DNA of 64,000 bases from CAVORB01 sp963698495 (GTDB taxonomy: Bacteria; Pseudomonadota; Gammaproteobacteria; Chromatiales; Chromatiaceae): the NCBI GenBank assembly GCA_963698495.1, contig CAVORB010000002.1, positions 124,001 through 188,000 on the forward strand, given 5' to 3'. Of the stretch, positions 37,684-48,167 are shown in pieces. The notes beneath the pieces are model-generated. The model saw only the letters and a list, made by a program, of their open reading frames with translations. It was not told where the DNA came from and did not search any database. The first letter of the stretch is position 1. The number at the start of each line of letters is the position of its first letter. A program made the translations under genes and the position numbers.

Positions 37684-38464
37684 GACCGAGCTCCTTTCTC
37701 GAAGAACCGCATATTCCGCCTGAACTTTCGTCTCGCGGACGCTGAACGACTTCGACGGAAACCCGAATAGCGACTCGGCCGCCAATTCGAGTGCCGCGAA
37801 TGCTATGAATTACTGTGTCTCACTGGCCGGTCTTCCGCCATCGGGGATTTCTTGAACTCGACATCATCCTCAGTCGGGCGACGCCCCGTGACGTGGCCCC
37901 GGACCGAATCGGGCAAGGCCAGGCTCTCATTCGCGCTCGCACCAGCGGGGGGCGCAACCCGTTGACTCCCATCTACTCACCGTCTCGGTTGCAATAACTG
38001 GCCCACAGGCGAGAAATTGCCTGACCCACCTGTCGGGGAGTCCCCGATCCTCAATTTCCCGGTTGTCGCCCAAGCTTTGCACATATCGCCTTGAGAAAGA
38101 GCAACAAAACGGACGCTTGTCGTTGGAAGGCTCGGAGAGGACGCGCTGCCGGCAAATGCCGTAGATGCCGGGACGATGGAAAGAAGAGGAGCGCCGGACT
38201 CGCTTGCATACTGCCTCAGGGATAGGGGACCTTCGGCCCATTCGCCATGACTGCGATGAGCACGCACCCACAAATTCTGAGCAGACTACTCGCGTCGGGC
38301 TTCGCGCTTTTTCTTGAAGGGTTTGGATCGAAATCGGTCAGGAGTGACCGTGGCGTCGGGCGTCGCGTTCTCGGGACTGATTCCGGCGAGACACTGGACC
38401 TGCGGGGGCGCGCGAAATGGCCGGACCGGAATCATCTACGCAACCATGCCGGGTTAGCAAACAA
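37684..38464. other. 781-base divergent gap
   Basis: The upstream regions of glmS (minus) and the CE18-like gene (plus) share this stretch. I see no gene, RNA element or notable repeat in it; there is no sign of a glmS ribozyme. Confidence 0.45.
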
Positions 38465-41400
38465 ATGACTGAGCCTGTAAATCTTGCGACGTTGGGCGGA
38501 ACCTTGCGTCTTACATCCTTTCGCCCACGCCGCTTGTGTCGGGCCTTGGCGGCGGTCGTGGCCTTGGTCGGCGCCGCGCCGGCATTCTCGGACGACGCTG
38601 TCCAAATGAAAGTGCTCGTCCTGTCGACGGCACCCGAAACGGGGGACCAGGGCCTGGCCTATATCAAGCCGGTTCTGGACGAGATGGGTGTGCCCTACGA
38701 CGTCTTGGACGCGAGTTCCGCGCCCCTGACCGCCGAAACGCTCTCTCCCGGTGGCTGCTCGGCCGCGACCGCCGGTTGTGTCGGCAACTACAACGGGGTG
38801 ATCCTGACCAACGCCGATATGGCGTTGGAGCTCACGCCGACCGAATGGGAGATCCTCCACCAATACGAGAAGGATTTCCGTGTTCGAGAATCCGTGCTGA
38901 GCGGTTGGCCTGCCCAGTATTGGGATCCAAATCCCCCCTGGGGCATCTACCTGGATTACGGCGTCACCGTCAACGTCGCCGGAGCGGGAACCTTCCCGGA
39001 TGCCCAGTGGACGGGCTCCGCCGGCGGCCCGACGGTCTTCGAATATGTGAACACCGCCAACCCGCTGCCGGTGACCGACTGGGCATTCCCAACCACCGCG
39101 CGCAACGACGGAATTGGTCCGCGAGACGGGACCGTGCCCAGCGTCGAGTCCCTGCTCGTCACGCCCGACGGCGAGGCATTGGTCTCAATCGTGCGCTACT
39201 ACGACCCACTCCAGCCGGCCACGCCGGTACGAGAGGTGCTGCTGTCGACCATCACCAATGCCTGGTTCCTCGTCCATTCCCAGGCGCTGGCCTACGAGTT
39301 CATCAACTTCGCGACACAAGGGGTATTCGTCGGCGGGCGATTCGTCCATCTAAACGCCCATCTGGACGACCTGTTCATCGCCGATGACTTGTGGGATATA
39401 GCCATCCAACGAACGAATCCCAACACCACCTACCGCTTGAACAGCGCCGACATCACCAATGCGGTGGCCACTCAGAACGTCTTCCGCGCGGCCCATCCGA
39501 CGGTCGGCAATGATTTCAAGCTGGAGTTTCCCTTCAATGGCGCCGGCGCGGTAATGGATCCGGAGGCGGCAGAAGGCAGTCTAGTTGCGGATCTAGCGGA
39601 GGATCTGGTGGCCTCGGTGGTGGCCAACAAGGACCAGTTCCGCTTCATCAACCATACATTCAGCCATGCGGACATGGACAAGGCGCCAGAGCCGCCAGAC
39701 GCCGCCTGTGACTACGACACCTTTACCACGGTCGATGCCATCAAGCAGGAAATCACCAAGAACCGCGAAGTATGGAGTCTTCTAGGTCTGCCCGTAGAGG
39801 GAAACAATGACCGCATCCTGGTCAGTGGAAACCACTCGGGCCTAAAGGATCGCAACTGCACCGACTACCCTGAGCTGCACCCTGAAATGTTCGATGTCCA
39901 AGACGACGACGTGCATTTTTGGCAGGGCGCCAATCCGCTGTTCCTGCAAGCGGCGGCGGAACTGGGCATTGATTACCTCGCCTCAGACTCGTCCCAGCCA
40001 AACCAGAACGTGGAGCAGTACATCAGCCAGGTTCCAGATGGCTCAGACACGGACCGTATCATGCTGCCGCGCTGGCCGACCAACCTCTTCTACAACACGA
40101 TCAACCCCCTTCAGCTGGAGGACGAGTACAACTACATCTTCCATGACCGGTACTGGGCTCAGACTCCGCCCCAGGATCCCTGCACGATTCCCGGCGCCAT
40201 CTGCACGCCGCGCACTTATGACCAGATCCTTGCGGCGGAATCAGACGCTGCGCTCCGGCACATGCTGAGCTTCAAGAAGTGGGCGCACTATTTTCACCAG
40301 ACGAATCTCGCCGTTTACGACGCTGCGGGCAATACGCTCCAGTTCGACTGGCTGAACGCCGCGATGGGTGAGTACGAGAAGCTGTTCTCACTCCCGGTCA
40401 AGAACTATCCATACTACCTGCTCGGGGAAAAGACCAAGGACAGGCTCACCGCCCGCTCGGCGACTCTTGAGGCGATCTGGGACCGCACCACCAATGAGGT
40501 GACGTTGTCCGCCGATAAACTGGTACCGAATCTGATGGTCACCGGAGTGCAGGGTGGCGAGTTCTACGGAGGCCAGTTCATTCGGGAAATCGACGCGGAC
40601 ACGATACCGCAAGCCGTTACAGTCGTGAGTGACTCGACGATGCAATTCGATTCCGACAACGATGGCGTAAGCAACGCCCTCGACCAGTGCCCGGATACCC
40701 CCCCGGGCGAGGCGGTGGATGCGAACGGCTGCTCGGCGAGCCAGCTCGACGGAGACAACGATGGCGTGAGCGATGCGCTGGACCAGTGTCCGGGCACCCC
40801 CGCGGGCGCTCCGGTCGATGCGAACGGCTGCTCCACCAGCCAGTTGGCGACCCAGTTGAACGTCACCGTCAACGGCACCATGCAGAGCTACGACGTCGTG
40901 ACCTACGGTGGCAGCCAGGACGTTAGTGGCACCACGGAGCTGCTCGACGGTGGTGCGACGCTGCGCATGGTGGGCAACACGTGGAAGAAAGTGGTGTTGA
41001 ACACGCCGTACACGGTCACTGCCGATACGGTGCTGACAGTGACCTTCAGGAGCGGCGTGCGGGGCGAGGTGCACGGCATCGGCTTCGATACCGACGATGG
41101 CATCAGCGCGAACAGGACGTTCAAGCTCTACGGCACCCAGAACTGGGGGATTAGGGCCACTACGGCCTACCCGGGCGACGGCAGTGCGGTGACCTACACC
41201 ATCCCGGTGGGCAGCTACTACACGGGTACCTTCCCGTACCTGATCTTCGCCATGGACCACGATGTGGCCAACCCGACCGGGGAGAGCGTGTTCAGCAACA
41301 TCAGCATCTCGACCGCCGACCCCGGCGAGACAGTGACGGTGACGGCGTGAGCGACGCGCTCGATCTATGCCCGAACACCCCCGCGGGTGAGGCGGTGGAT

Positions 41401-41901
41401 GCCGACGGCTGCTCGGCCAGCCAGCTCGCGGCTCAGCTGAGCGTCACCGTCAACGGCACCACGCAGGGCTACGATGTGGTTGACCTACGGCGGCAGCCAG
41501 GACGTGGGTGGCACGACGGAGCTGCTCGACGGTGGCGCGACCCTGCGCATGGTGGGCAACACCTGGAAGAAGGTGCTGCTCGACTGCGTCGTCGGGCCGG
41601 ACGACCTCTGAGCTTCGACTTCGCGAGCAGCGCCCGAGGGGAGATCCACGGCATCGGTTTCGACATGGACGACGGCATCAGCTCGCAACAGGACGTTCAA
41701 GGCTCTACGGGAGCCAGAGCTGGGGTATTCCGCTGACGACCTACACCGGTGCCGGGGCATTCCAGACCTACAGCAACATCCCCGTGGGGAGTTACTTCAC
41801 GGGGAGCTTCTCGCGCCTGATCTTCGCCATGGACCACGACGTGGCCAACCCGAACGGGCGAGAGCGTGTTCAGCAACATCGTCGTGACCGGGTGCAACTG
41901 A
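38465..41901 (+). CDS. large secreted CE18/Agd3-like polysaccharide deacetylase with TSP3 and beta-sandwich repeats, frame broken near the 3' end
   Basis: A signal peptide (about 25-42) is followed by an Agd3-like region: MKVLVLSTAP... fold, then a NodB-like core with HLDDLFIADD (metal/base Asp pair) and INHTFSHADMD (His-x3-His), plus SGNHSGL. Residues about 735-800 hold two thrombospondin type-3 repeats (DSDNDGVSNALDQCPD, DGDNDGVSDALDQCPG). A roughly 150-residue beta-sandwich module follows (TYGGSQDVSGTTELLDGG, GEVHGIGFDTDDGIS, IFAMDHDVANPTGE). The clean frame ends at 41350, but a third TSP3 repeat and a second copy of the module continue in shifting frames to the stop at 41901, so I treat it as one gene. 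It is probably a cell-surface hexosamine-polymer deacetylase. No good ribosome-binding site precedes ATG 38465. Confidence 0.75.
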
Positions 41902-42186
41902 TTGTCGTGTCGGACTCTCGCCGATCGGTGTCATTGAGAAACCGCCGGAGACCGTCCGTACGCCTGAGCCAATCCCCCGATGACCGCAGCGATGGTCGGC
42001 CATCGGGGGTTGGGCTGTACCTGGTGGTCACCGGTACAGGGAGGAGAGCTCTGCGGTGGTCAGCTGATCAGGCAAATCGGCGCGAGTACGAGCCCCGAGA
42101 CAGTCAACGTCAACCGTACTCTGAATCCGTGAACCGCCAAAGCCTTCGGTGACAACGGCGCAATCGATTCTTGGAGGATCCACTAC

Positions 42187-42543
42187 ATGGCCAATCACAA
42201 ATCGTTACTAATCGCATCCGTTCTTTCTATGCTGTTCATGGGCGCTTTGGCCACACCTATGCTGGGGGTTGCGGCGAAGACCTCCCTGGCAACTGAGCAG
42301 GAGAGGCTGGAAGTGCGACAGGACGAGGAAGTCAGGCTTGCGAGTCTTGACAAATCGTACGCCAAACAACAGCGGACGCTCGCCAAGCAGTACAGGAAGG
42401 CGGCAAAGGAGGTTCAGAAGCAAGGCGGCGATTCAACCGCACTGCTTGAGGCAGCCGCCTATTTCGATGGCCAAGCCGGCAAACAGGAGAAAAGGGAAAA
42501 GACGATAGCAGGAAAAGACGTGATGGCGACCAAGATCAAATAG
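42187..42543 (+). CDS. small secreted coiled-coil protein, unknown
   Basis: This 118-residue protein has a signal peptide (about 1-29, LATPMLGVAA) and a highly charged, Lys/Gln/Glu-rich helical body (about 35-80) likely to form a coiled coil. A TTGGAGG site lies 11 bases before the ATG, so translation is credible. I do not recognise a family. It follows the CE18-like gene by 285 bases and could be co-expressed with the polymer genes. Confidence 0.6.
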   Translation: MANHKSLLIASVLSMLFMGALATPMLGVAAKTSLATEQERLEVRQDEEVRLASLDKSYAKQQRTLAKQYRKAAKEVQKQGGDSTALLEAAAYFDGQAGKQEKREKTIAGKDVMATKIK

Positions 42544-42854
42544 AGCGCCGATGTTGCCGACTATCGGCGCGGGTTCGGTTCTGGGTTGCCTCTTGGGTTA
42601 GGGAATACGACTCGGGGTCAGGGCAAAACTCAACCCTGACTCCGTGTGCACGGCGAGGCGCCGGCGGCCTTCACCGCCGACGCGTGCTCCCCTCGAAGCA
42701 CGTGTCGCTCGCGAAAAGGCGAAACGACCCCGCCGAATTGCCGGTCACTGATCGAGCTCCCCGGCCGTTTGCACAAGGATGAGCTCGTCTTTTTGTTCTT
42801 ATTGACGGAGGAATCCCCGTCCGGTGTCTTCAGGCTCCGGAACCTCCTTGCAAC
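42544..42854. other. intergenic between small secreted protein and convergent kinase
   Basis: No gene recognised. It contains the palindrome at 42614-42643. Confidence 0.45.
42614..42643. repeat. REP-like palindrome, GGGGTCAGGG...ACCCTGACTCC
   Basis: GGGGTCAGGG and ACCCTGACTCC form a stem of about 10 bp around CAAAACTCA. Similar GGGGTCAGGG palindromes are dispersed in many gammaproteobacterial genomes. It may also serve as a terminator for the convergent neighbours. Confidence 0.55.
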
Positions 42855-44872
42855 TCAATCGGGTTCTGCAGTCTTCTCGAGCGGGAGGAACACCCGGAGC
42901 TCCGCCCCCGGCTCGCGGTTGACCAGGTCCACCCGCCCCTTCATGGCCAGCGTGAGCTGGCGCACCAGGGCGAGACCGATGCCCGTGCCCACGGTCTCGC
43001 GGGTCAGCTCGCTGCCTGCCCGGTAGAAGAGGCGGAAGATCTTCTTCATCTGGTCCGGCGGCACGCCCGGGCCGAAGTCGCGAACCGAGATCCGGATCTC
43101 GCCTTCGCTCGCGCGGGCGCAGCCGACCACGACCTCCGCCGCTCGGCGTCGCGGGAGAACTTGATGGCGTTGTCCACCAGGTTGATCAGGATCTGGGTCA
43201 GGAAGTCCTCGTCCACCCGCGCCACGCCCTCGGCGGCATCGGCGCAGTCCATGCGGAGCGCGAACCCCGCCTGTTCGGCCTGCGAGGCGAGCCTGGGCAG
43301 GATGTCCTCCATCAGCGCCCGGATCGGTCGCGGCTTCAGGTCCACCGCCAGCTCGTTGCGGGTGAGGCGTGCGAGCTGGAGCACGTTGTTGATCAGCCGG
43401 CTCAGGCGCTCGCTCTCGGTCAGGATGAACTCGTAGTAGCTCTGCTTGCGCTCCTCCGGCGCCCAGCCCTCCCGCAGCATCTCGCCGTACATGCGGATGG
43501 AGGTCAGGGGGGTCTTGAGCTCGTGGCTGACGGCGGAGACGAAGTCCTGCTGCTGTCGGGTCAGCGCGATCTGGCGCAGCCCGAGGCGGTAGAGCAGGTA
43601 GAAGCCGCCGACCAGCACCAGCGGCCAGAATGGCCGCGAGCCAGCCCACCACCGACGCCGCCCGGTCCCGCCGGCAGGCGGCTGATGCTGAAGATGAGCT
43701 CCAGGTCCCCCGCCGGCGCGGAAAGCCGCAGCCGATGGAGCAGGGCGCCCGTGAGCTCGCCGGCGCTGGTGAGGTAGTCGCGGCCGGGGCGGGTGCCGTA
43801 AACGGCGAGGACCGCGCCGCGGTAGGCCACCGTCAGGTCGCTCACGCGCGACAGGGCGGTCTCCGCGAAGGGGTCCGCGATCAGGCCGCGCAGAAACGCC
43901 TCCTGGGCGACGACGGCCCCCTGGATGTAGCGCGCGCCCGTCGCGCCAGACCTTGCGGAAAAGCACGAAGTGGCCGCTGTCGAGCAGGCTCAGGGCGAAG
44001 GGGTCGATCTCGCTCTCGAACATCCGCACCCGCTGCCCTGGGTCCGGCTCGTTCCCGCTGGTCAGCCCGGCGGGCGCGGCGTCGCCTTCGAGGGGAGAGG
44101 CCACCCGTTCCTTTTCCGCCGATGCGGGCGCGGCAGGGGCAGGCGGCGTTTGGACGGCCTGGCGCTGGTAGGTCAGGTCGAGCTTCAGGTCCTCCACCTG
44201 GCCTAGGCTCTGTGCGGGTGCCTTCTCGCGCTTGGCGGGTCTAGGCGCATTCTCCTCGAGCTGCAGGCGGTCGAATGCGGCCTGGCCGGTGACCGAGCTC
44301 TCCGCCTCGTCAGCGGCGGCGAAGGTCTCCTCCGCGCGACGCTCCGGGTCCTGGTCCAGGGTAGTCTGCTCGCGGTCGGCGTCCGCCGGCAGGTCCACCA
44401 GCCGGTTGCGGGTGAGGACGCCGCGGATCTCCTTCGCGATGGCCTCACGCTGGAGGAGGTCCGGGACGCCCCGGACCACGGGGGTCCCGTCGTCGCTCGG
44501 CAGCAGCGGGGTGCGGAAGGCCCCGTCGGCGTCGACCTGGAACCAGCCGATCAAGCCGGGTATCTCGGAGCGTATCGGGAACTGCGACAGGGGCGAGGGC
44601 TGGCGGTAGCCGTTCTCCGGATCCGCGGCGGCCAGGAATCCGTAGTCGCCAAAGGTGCGCGCCTGCTCGGCGCCGATCAGGGCCGTCAGGCGGCGGTCGA
44701 TGCGAGCGCCGAGCTCCTCGGACTGGGTACGGAACTGGTGGAAGACCTCCCACTTCAGCTGGTCATAGGCCTTGTACACCAACACCCCGGTGGGCACGGC
44801 CAGGGCGAGGAAGAACAGCCCGAGCACCAGGCGCAGGCGGCGGGCGTCGGGTCCGATCCGTTCGGGGGCCAC
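42855..44872 (-). CDS. membrane sensor histidine kinase (HisKA type), frame broken three times
   Basis: GTG 44872 lies 5 bases after the regulator stop. An N-terminal helix (LRLVLGLFFLALAVPTGVLVYKAY) is followed by a long periplasmic region rich in acidic residues, a second helix (PFWPLVLVGGFYLLYRLG), and HisKA with phosphoacceptor His in SAVSHELKTPLTSIRMYGEML. HATPase motifs follow (LVDNAIKFSRDAE, VRDFGPGVP, GTGIGLALVRQLTLAM). The reading frame changes near 43950, near 43640 and near 43150, with one base gained and two lost; the corrected length is 672 residues. The pieces join sensibly, so error is likely. It pairs with the regulator immediately upstream and is divergent from pspA. Confidence 0.82.
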
Positions 44873-44877
44873 CGCCC

Positions 44878-45579
44878 TCAATCCGCGAGCAGCCGGTAAC
44901 CCGCGCCGCGCACCGTGACCAGGTAGCGGGGGTTGGTGGGGTCGGGCTCGATCTTGCGCCGCAGCTTGGCGATGTGGATGTCCACGGTGCGGGTCTCGAT
45001 GCCGAGGGTCCGCGCGTAGCCCCAGACCTTCGCCAGCAGCTCCTCGCGGGGGACGGGGCGCTCGCCGTTCGCCTTCAGGTACTGCAGCATCTCCATCTCC
45101 CGGCGGGTGAACGACAGGGGCTCGTCTCGACGCCGGCCGCAGAGGTTGCGGGTGTCGACCTCGACCTCGTCGCCCAGGCGGATCGCGTGCAGGTCCTCGA
45201 CCCCGACGCGGGCGCGCCTGAGCACCGCCTGCACCCGCAGCACCAGCTGGGCGACCGAGAAGGGCTTGGTCACGTAGTCGTCGGCGCCCAGGGTGAGGCC
45301 GTGGATCACGTCGTCGTCCGTGCCCTTGGCGGTCAGCATGATGACGGGCTGCTCGGGGTCGGCGGCGCGCACCCGGTTGCAGATCTCGAAGCCGTCGATG
45401 CCGGGCAGCATGACGTCCAGGAGGATCAGATCGAAGGTCCCGCCGAGGGCCTTCGCGAGCCCGTCCCGGCCATTGGCGGCGGTGTCCACCTCGTAGCCGT
45501 GGTACAGGAACACGTCGGTCAGGCCCACGCGGATGGGTTCCTCGTCCTCGACGATCAGGAGCCGGGCTTTGCGTTCCAT
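44878..45579 (-). CDS. OmpR/PhoB family response regulator
   Basis: This 233-residue protein has a receiver (RLLIVEDEEPIRVGLTDVFLYHG; Asp in LILLDVMLPGIDG; MLTAKGTDDDVIHG; DDYVTKPF) and a winged-helix output domain (about 135-230: SFTRREMEMLQYLKANGERPVPREELLAKVWGY..., TVDIHIAKLRRKIEPDP, YLVTVRGAGYRL). Start 45579 (MERKARLL) is preferred over the upstream ATG at 45648. It is co-transcribed with the kinase and divergent from the pspA operon, which it probably regulates. Confidence 0.95.
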   Translation of the reverse strand: MERKARLLIVEDEEPIRVGLTDVFLYHGYEVDTAANGRDGLAKALGGTFDLILLDVMLPGIDGFEICNRVRAADPEQPVIMLTAKGTDDDVIHGLTLGADDYVTKPFSVAQLVLRVQAVLRRARVGVEDLHAIRLGDEVEVDTRNLCGRRRDEPLSFTRREMEMLQYLKANGERPVPREELLAKVWGYARTLGIETRTVDIHIAKLRRKIEPDPTNPRYLVTVRGAGYRLLAD

Positions 45580-45834
45580 GGTTGGCGCCGCCGTCAGTCG
45601 CTTCGCGCGTGCACCGCGGCGGGAAGCATCGGTTGTTCGGGTTTCCACATGCTAACAACCCGGTACCGGCGCGACGTAAATCTTTTGTAAATCCCTGCCC
45701 CTGGCTTTTACCCAAGTCTGTCTACGCGGCTGCGGGCCTCCCTCCCTAAGCTGGAACTGCGCCCATCGCCCCGCCCCCGCTGGCGGCGGGGCAGCGGCGA
45801 GACCCGTCCGCAACCTGAAACCCGGAGGTGACCA

Positions 45835-46371
45835 ATGACCCTGATCAACCGTGTATCCCGGCTCTTCCGGGCGGACCTCAACGCGGTGCTGGACCGCGTG
45901 GAGGAGCCGGACCTGCTGCTGCGCCAGGCGGTGCGCGAGATGGAGGAAGATCTCGCCGCTGACCGTCGGCGCCTGGCGGGGCTGGCGGAAGGCCGGCGCG
46001 CCCTGGAAGCGCGCCTGGCCGAGCTGGAGGCGCAAGTCTCCCGTGTCGCGGAGGAGCTGGACATCTGCTTCGCCGCGGGCAAGGACGACCTGGCCCGGGC
46101 GCTGATCAAACGGCGTCTGGAGGCCGCTCGGCTGGGTGACTTCCTGCGCGCCAAACGCGCCGACCTGGAGCGGCAGACCGCCGGGTTGGAGTCCCGCATC
46201 GGCGAAAACGCCGCCCGGTTGGAGGCCATGCGCCAGAAGGCCGAGCTGCTGGCGTCGCGGGACCCCTCGGAGCCGCCAGACGTGTCCTGGAGCGCGCCGG
46301 ACTGCCGGGTGCGGGACGAGGACGTGGAGGTCGCCTTCCTGCGCGAGCGTCAGCGGAGGGCGGGAGCATGA
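45835..46371 (+). CDS. PspA/IM30 family protein
   Basis: This 178-residue, almost wholly helical protein matches the PspA/Vipp1 family: MTLINRVSRLFRADLNAVLDRVEEPDLLLRQAVREMEEDL is the family N-terminus, followed by a long coiled coil to about residue 135. It is shorter than canonical PspA (about 220), lacking part of the C-terminal helices. PspA proteins bind the inner face of the cytoplasmic membrane and stabilise it under stress. A GGAGG site precedes the ATG, and its stop overlaps the next start (ATGA). Confidence 0.88.
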   Translation: MTLINRVSRLFRADLNAVLDRVEEPDLLLRQAVREMEEDLAADRRRLAGLAEGRRALEARLAELEAQVSRVAEELDICFAAGKDDLARALIKRRLEAARLGDFLRAKRADLERQTAGLESRIGENAARLEAMRQKAELLASRDPSEPPDVSWSAPDCRVRDEDVEVAFLRERQRRAGA

Positions 46372-46916
46372 GATACCCGAGCTTCCTCGAAGGGACCGGC
46401 GTGGCGCTGGCGGCCGCCCTGACGATGGGTCTTGGTCAGGCCGCCCTGACGCTGGTCATGCCCGCTGGAACGGCGCTGCGGCTGTTGGCGGCGCTCGTCT
46501 CCCTGGCCTATCTCCTTTACCTGCTGCGGCGCAGCCCGGAGCGCGTGGGCCGGGCGGTCACCATGGCCGCCTGGACAGCGGCCGCGGGCCTGCTGTGGCT
46601 CGCCGCGCCGTCCCTGTCCCTCTATCTGTCCGCCCACCTGTTGCTGCTGTGGCTCGCCCGCTCGCTGTACTTCCATCAGGGGCCCCTGGCCGCGCTGGCG
46701 GATCTGGGGCTGACCGGTCTGGCCGGCACGGCGGCGGTTGGTGCCTGGCTGCACAGCGGCAGCCTGTTCCTGGCCGTCTGGTGCCTGTTCTTGGCCCAGG
46801 CTCTGTTCGTGCTGATCCCCTACGGTCGGGGAAGCGATCCGTCGCCGGAGCCGGATCGTTTCGAGCGCGCCCACCGCAGCGCCGAGTCCGCTCTGCGCAA
46901 GCTTTCCACCTACTGA
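46368..46916 (+). CDS. five- to six-helix membrane protein of the pspA operon
   Basis: This 182-residue protein has about six hydrophobic segments covering residues 10-150 and a short charged tail. No catalytic motif is seen and I do not recognise the family with confidence. It is coupled to pspA by an ATGA overlap and followed 20 bases later by the VWA gene, so it is likely the membrane partner of this operon. Confidence 0.8.
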   Translation: MRYPSFLEGTGVALAAALTMGLGQAALTLVMPAGTALRLLAALVSLAYLLYLLRRSPERVGRAVTMAAWTAAAGLLWLAAPSLSLYLSAHLLLLWLARSLYFHQGPLAALADLGLTGLAGTAAVGAWLHSGSLFLAVWCLFLAQALFVLIPYGRGSDPSPEPDRFERAHRSAESALRKLSTY

Positions 46917-46936
46917 TCGTTTTCGAGGAGCCAATC

Positions 46937-48139
46937 ATGAACGCGAAAATCACCGCACTTGCACTCATCCTGTCGACGACCGCTGCAGTCGCCGTGTACC
47001 CCAGTCTGCAGAAAGGCTCTTCCGCCCCGCCAGCGGTTCCGGCTCCGCCGGCCGAGGCCTCCACTGGCGGCCGCCCGCGGGTCGAGGTGGCCTTTGTGTT
47101 GGATACCACCGGCAGCATGGGCGGGCTGATCCAGGCCGCGAAGGAGAAGATCTGGGCGATCGCGGGCACCATGGCGCAGGCCCAGCCGGCGCCGGAGATC
47201 CGCATGGGTCTGGTGGCCTACCGGGACCGGGGCGACGAGTACGTCACCCGGGTCGTCGACCTGTCCCCGGACCTGGACTCCATGTACGCGACCCTGATGG
47301 ACTTCCAGGCCCAGGGGGGAGGCGACGGACCCGAGAGCGTGAACCAGGCGCTCCACGATGCCGTCCATCGCATGTCCTGGAGCCAGGGCCCGGACACCTA
47401 CCGGGTCCTGTTCCTGGTGGGGGATGCGCCGCCCCACATGGACTACCAGGATGACGTCAAGTGGCCGGAGACGGTGCAGGCGGCGCAGGCCAGGGGCATC
47501 CGGGTCAACGCGATCCAATGCGGGCGGGACGGGTCTGCGGCCGACGCCTGGCAGCGCATCGCCGACCTGGGGCAGGGAAGCTACTTCCAGGTGGAGCAGG
47601 CGGGTGGCGCGGTGGCCATCGCCACCCCGTATGACGAGCGGCTGGCGGAGCTGTCCGCGGAGCTGGACGGGACGCGCCTCTACTACGGAGGTGCGGAGGA
47701 TCGGGAACGGCAGGCACGCAAGCTGGAGGCGACGGACAAGCTCAACGCCTCGGCCTCGGTGTCCTCCAAGGCCCGCCGCGCCGCCTTCAATGCCTCGGAA
47801 AGCGGCGAGGCCAATCTCCTGGGCGGCAAGGACCTCGTCGACGATCTGGCCTCCGGTCGAGCGGAGCTTGCCGATATCGATTCCGACGAGCTGCCGGCGC
47901 CTCTGCAGGCCTTGCCCCCCGAGGCGCAGAAGGCCGTGATCGAGGAGACCGCCGAGCGCAGGGAAGCCATCAAACGCGAGATCCGGACCCTGGCGGAGCA
48001 GCGCGACGCCTACCTGAGCAAGGAGGTGGAGGCCGGGGGTGGCGCCGAGGGCTCGCTGGATCATGGCATCTATGACGCCGTGCGGGAGCAGGCGGCGGGC
48101 GCCGGGCTGCGCTACAAGGCGGCTGCGCCCGTCTACTGA
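46937..48139 (+). CDS. secreted/anchored von Willebrand factor A domain protein
   Basis: The 400-residue protein has an N-terminal signal/anchor (about 5-22), a Pro/Ala linker and a VWA domain from about residue 50 to 240. The MIDAS motif is DTTGSMGGL, with a later conserved Thr/Asp region (LVGDAPPHMDYQDDV). The C-terminal 150 residues are helical and charged. VWA domains bind partners through a metal ion. In this operon it probably works in the periplasm with the PspA-linked membrane protein. The GAGGAG site at 46925 supports ATG 46937; a longer upstream frame is non-coding. Confidence 0.88.
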   Translation: MNAKITALALILSTTAAVAVYPSLQKGSSAPPAVPAPPAEASTGGRPRVEVAFVLDTTGSMGGLIQAAKEKIWAIAGTMAQAQPAPEIRMGLVAYRDRGDEYVTRVVDLSPDLDSMYATLMDFQAQGGGDGPESVNQALHDAVHRMSWSQGPDTYRVLFLVGDAPPHMDYQDDVKWPETVQAAQARGIRVNAIQCGRDGSAADAWQRIADLGQGSYFQVEQAGGAVAIATPYDERLAELSAELDGTRLYYGGAEDRERQARKLEATDKLNASASVSSKARRAAFNASESGEANLLGGKDLVDDLASGRAELADIDSDELPAPLQALPPEAQKAVIEETAERREAIKREIRTLAEQRDAYLSKEVEAGGGAEGSLDHGIYDAVREQAAGAGLRYKAAAPVY

Positions 48140-48167
48140 AAAGGGGCGTTCGGTTCCTTGGCGCTAC

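Noticed and set aside
37684..37760. glmS ribozyme/riboswitch upstream of glmS
   Set aside because: There is no conserved ribozyme core, and such elements are largely confined to Gram-positive bacteria.
41347..41736. Independent small gene after the CE18-like frame
   Set aside because: It begins in the middle of a TSP3 repeat and continues the repeated beta-sandwich module, so it is the 3' part of the same gene in a shifted frame.
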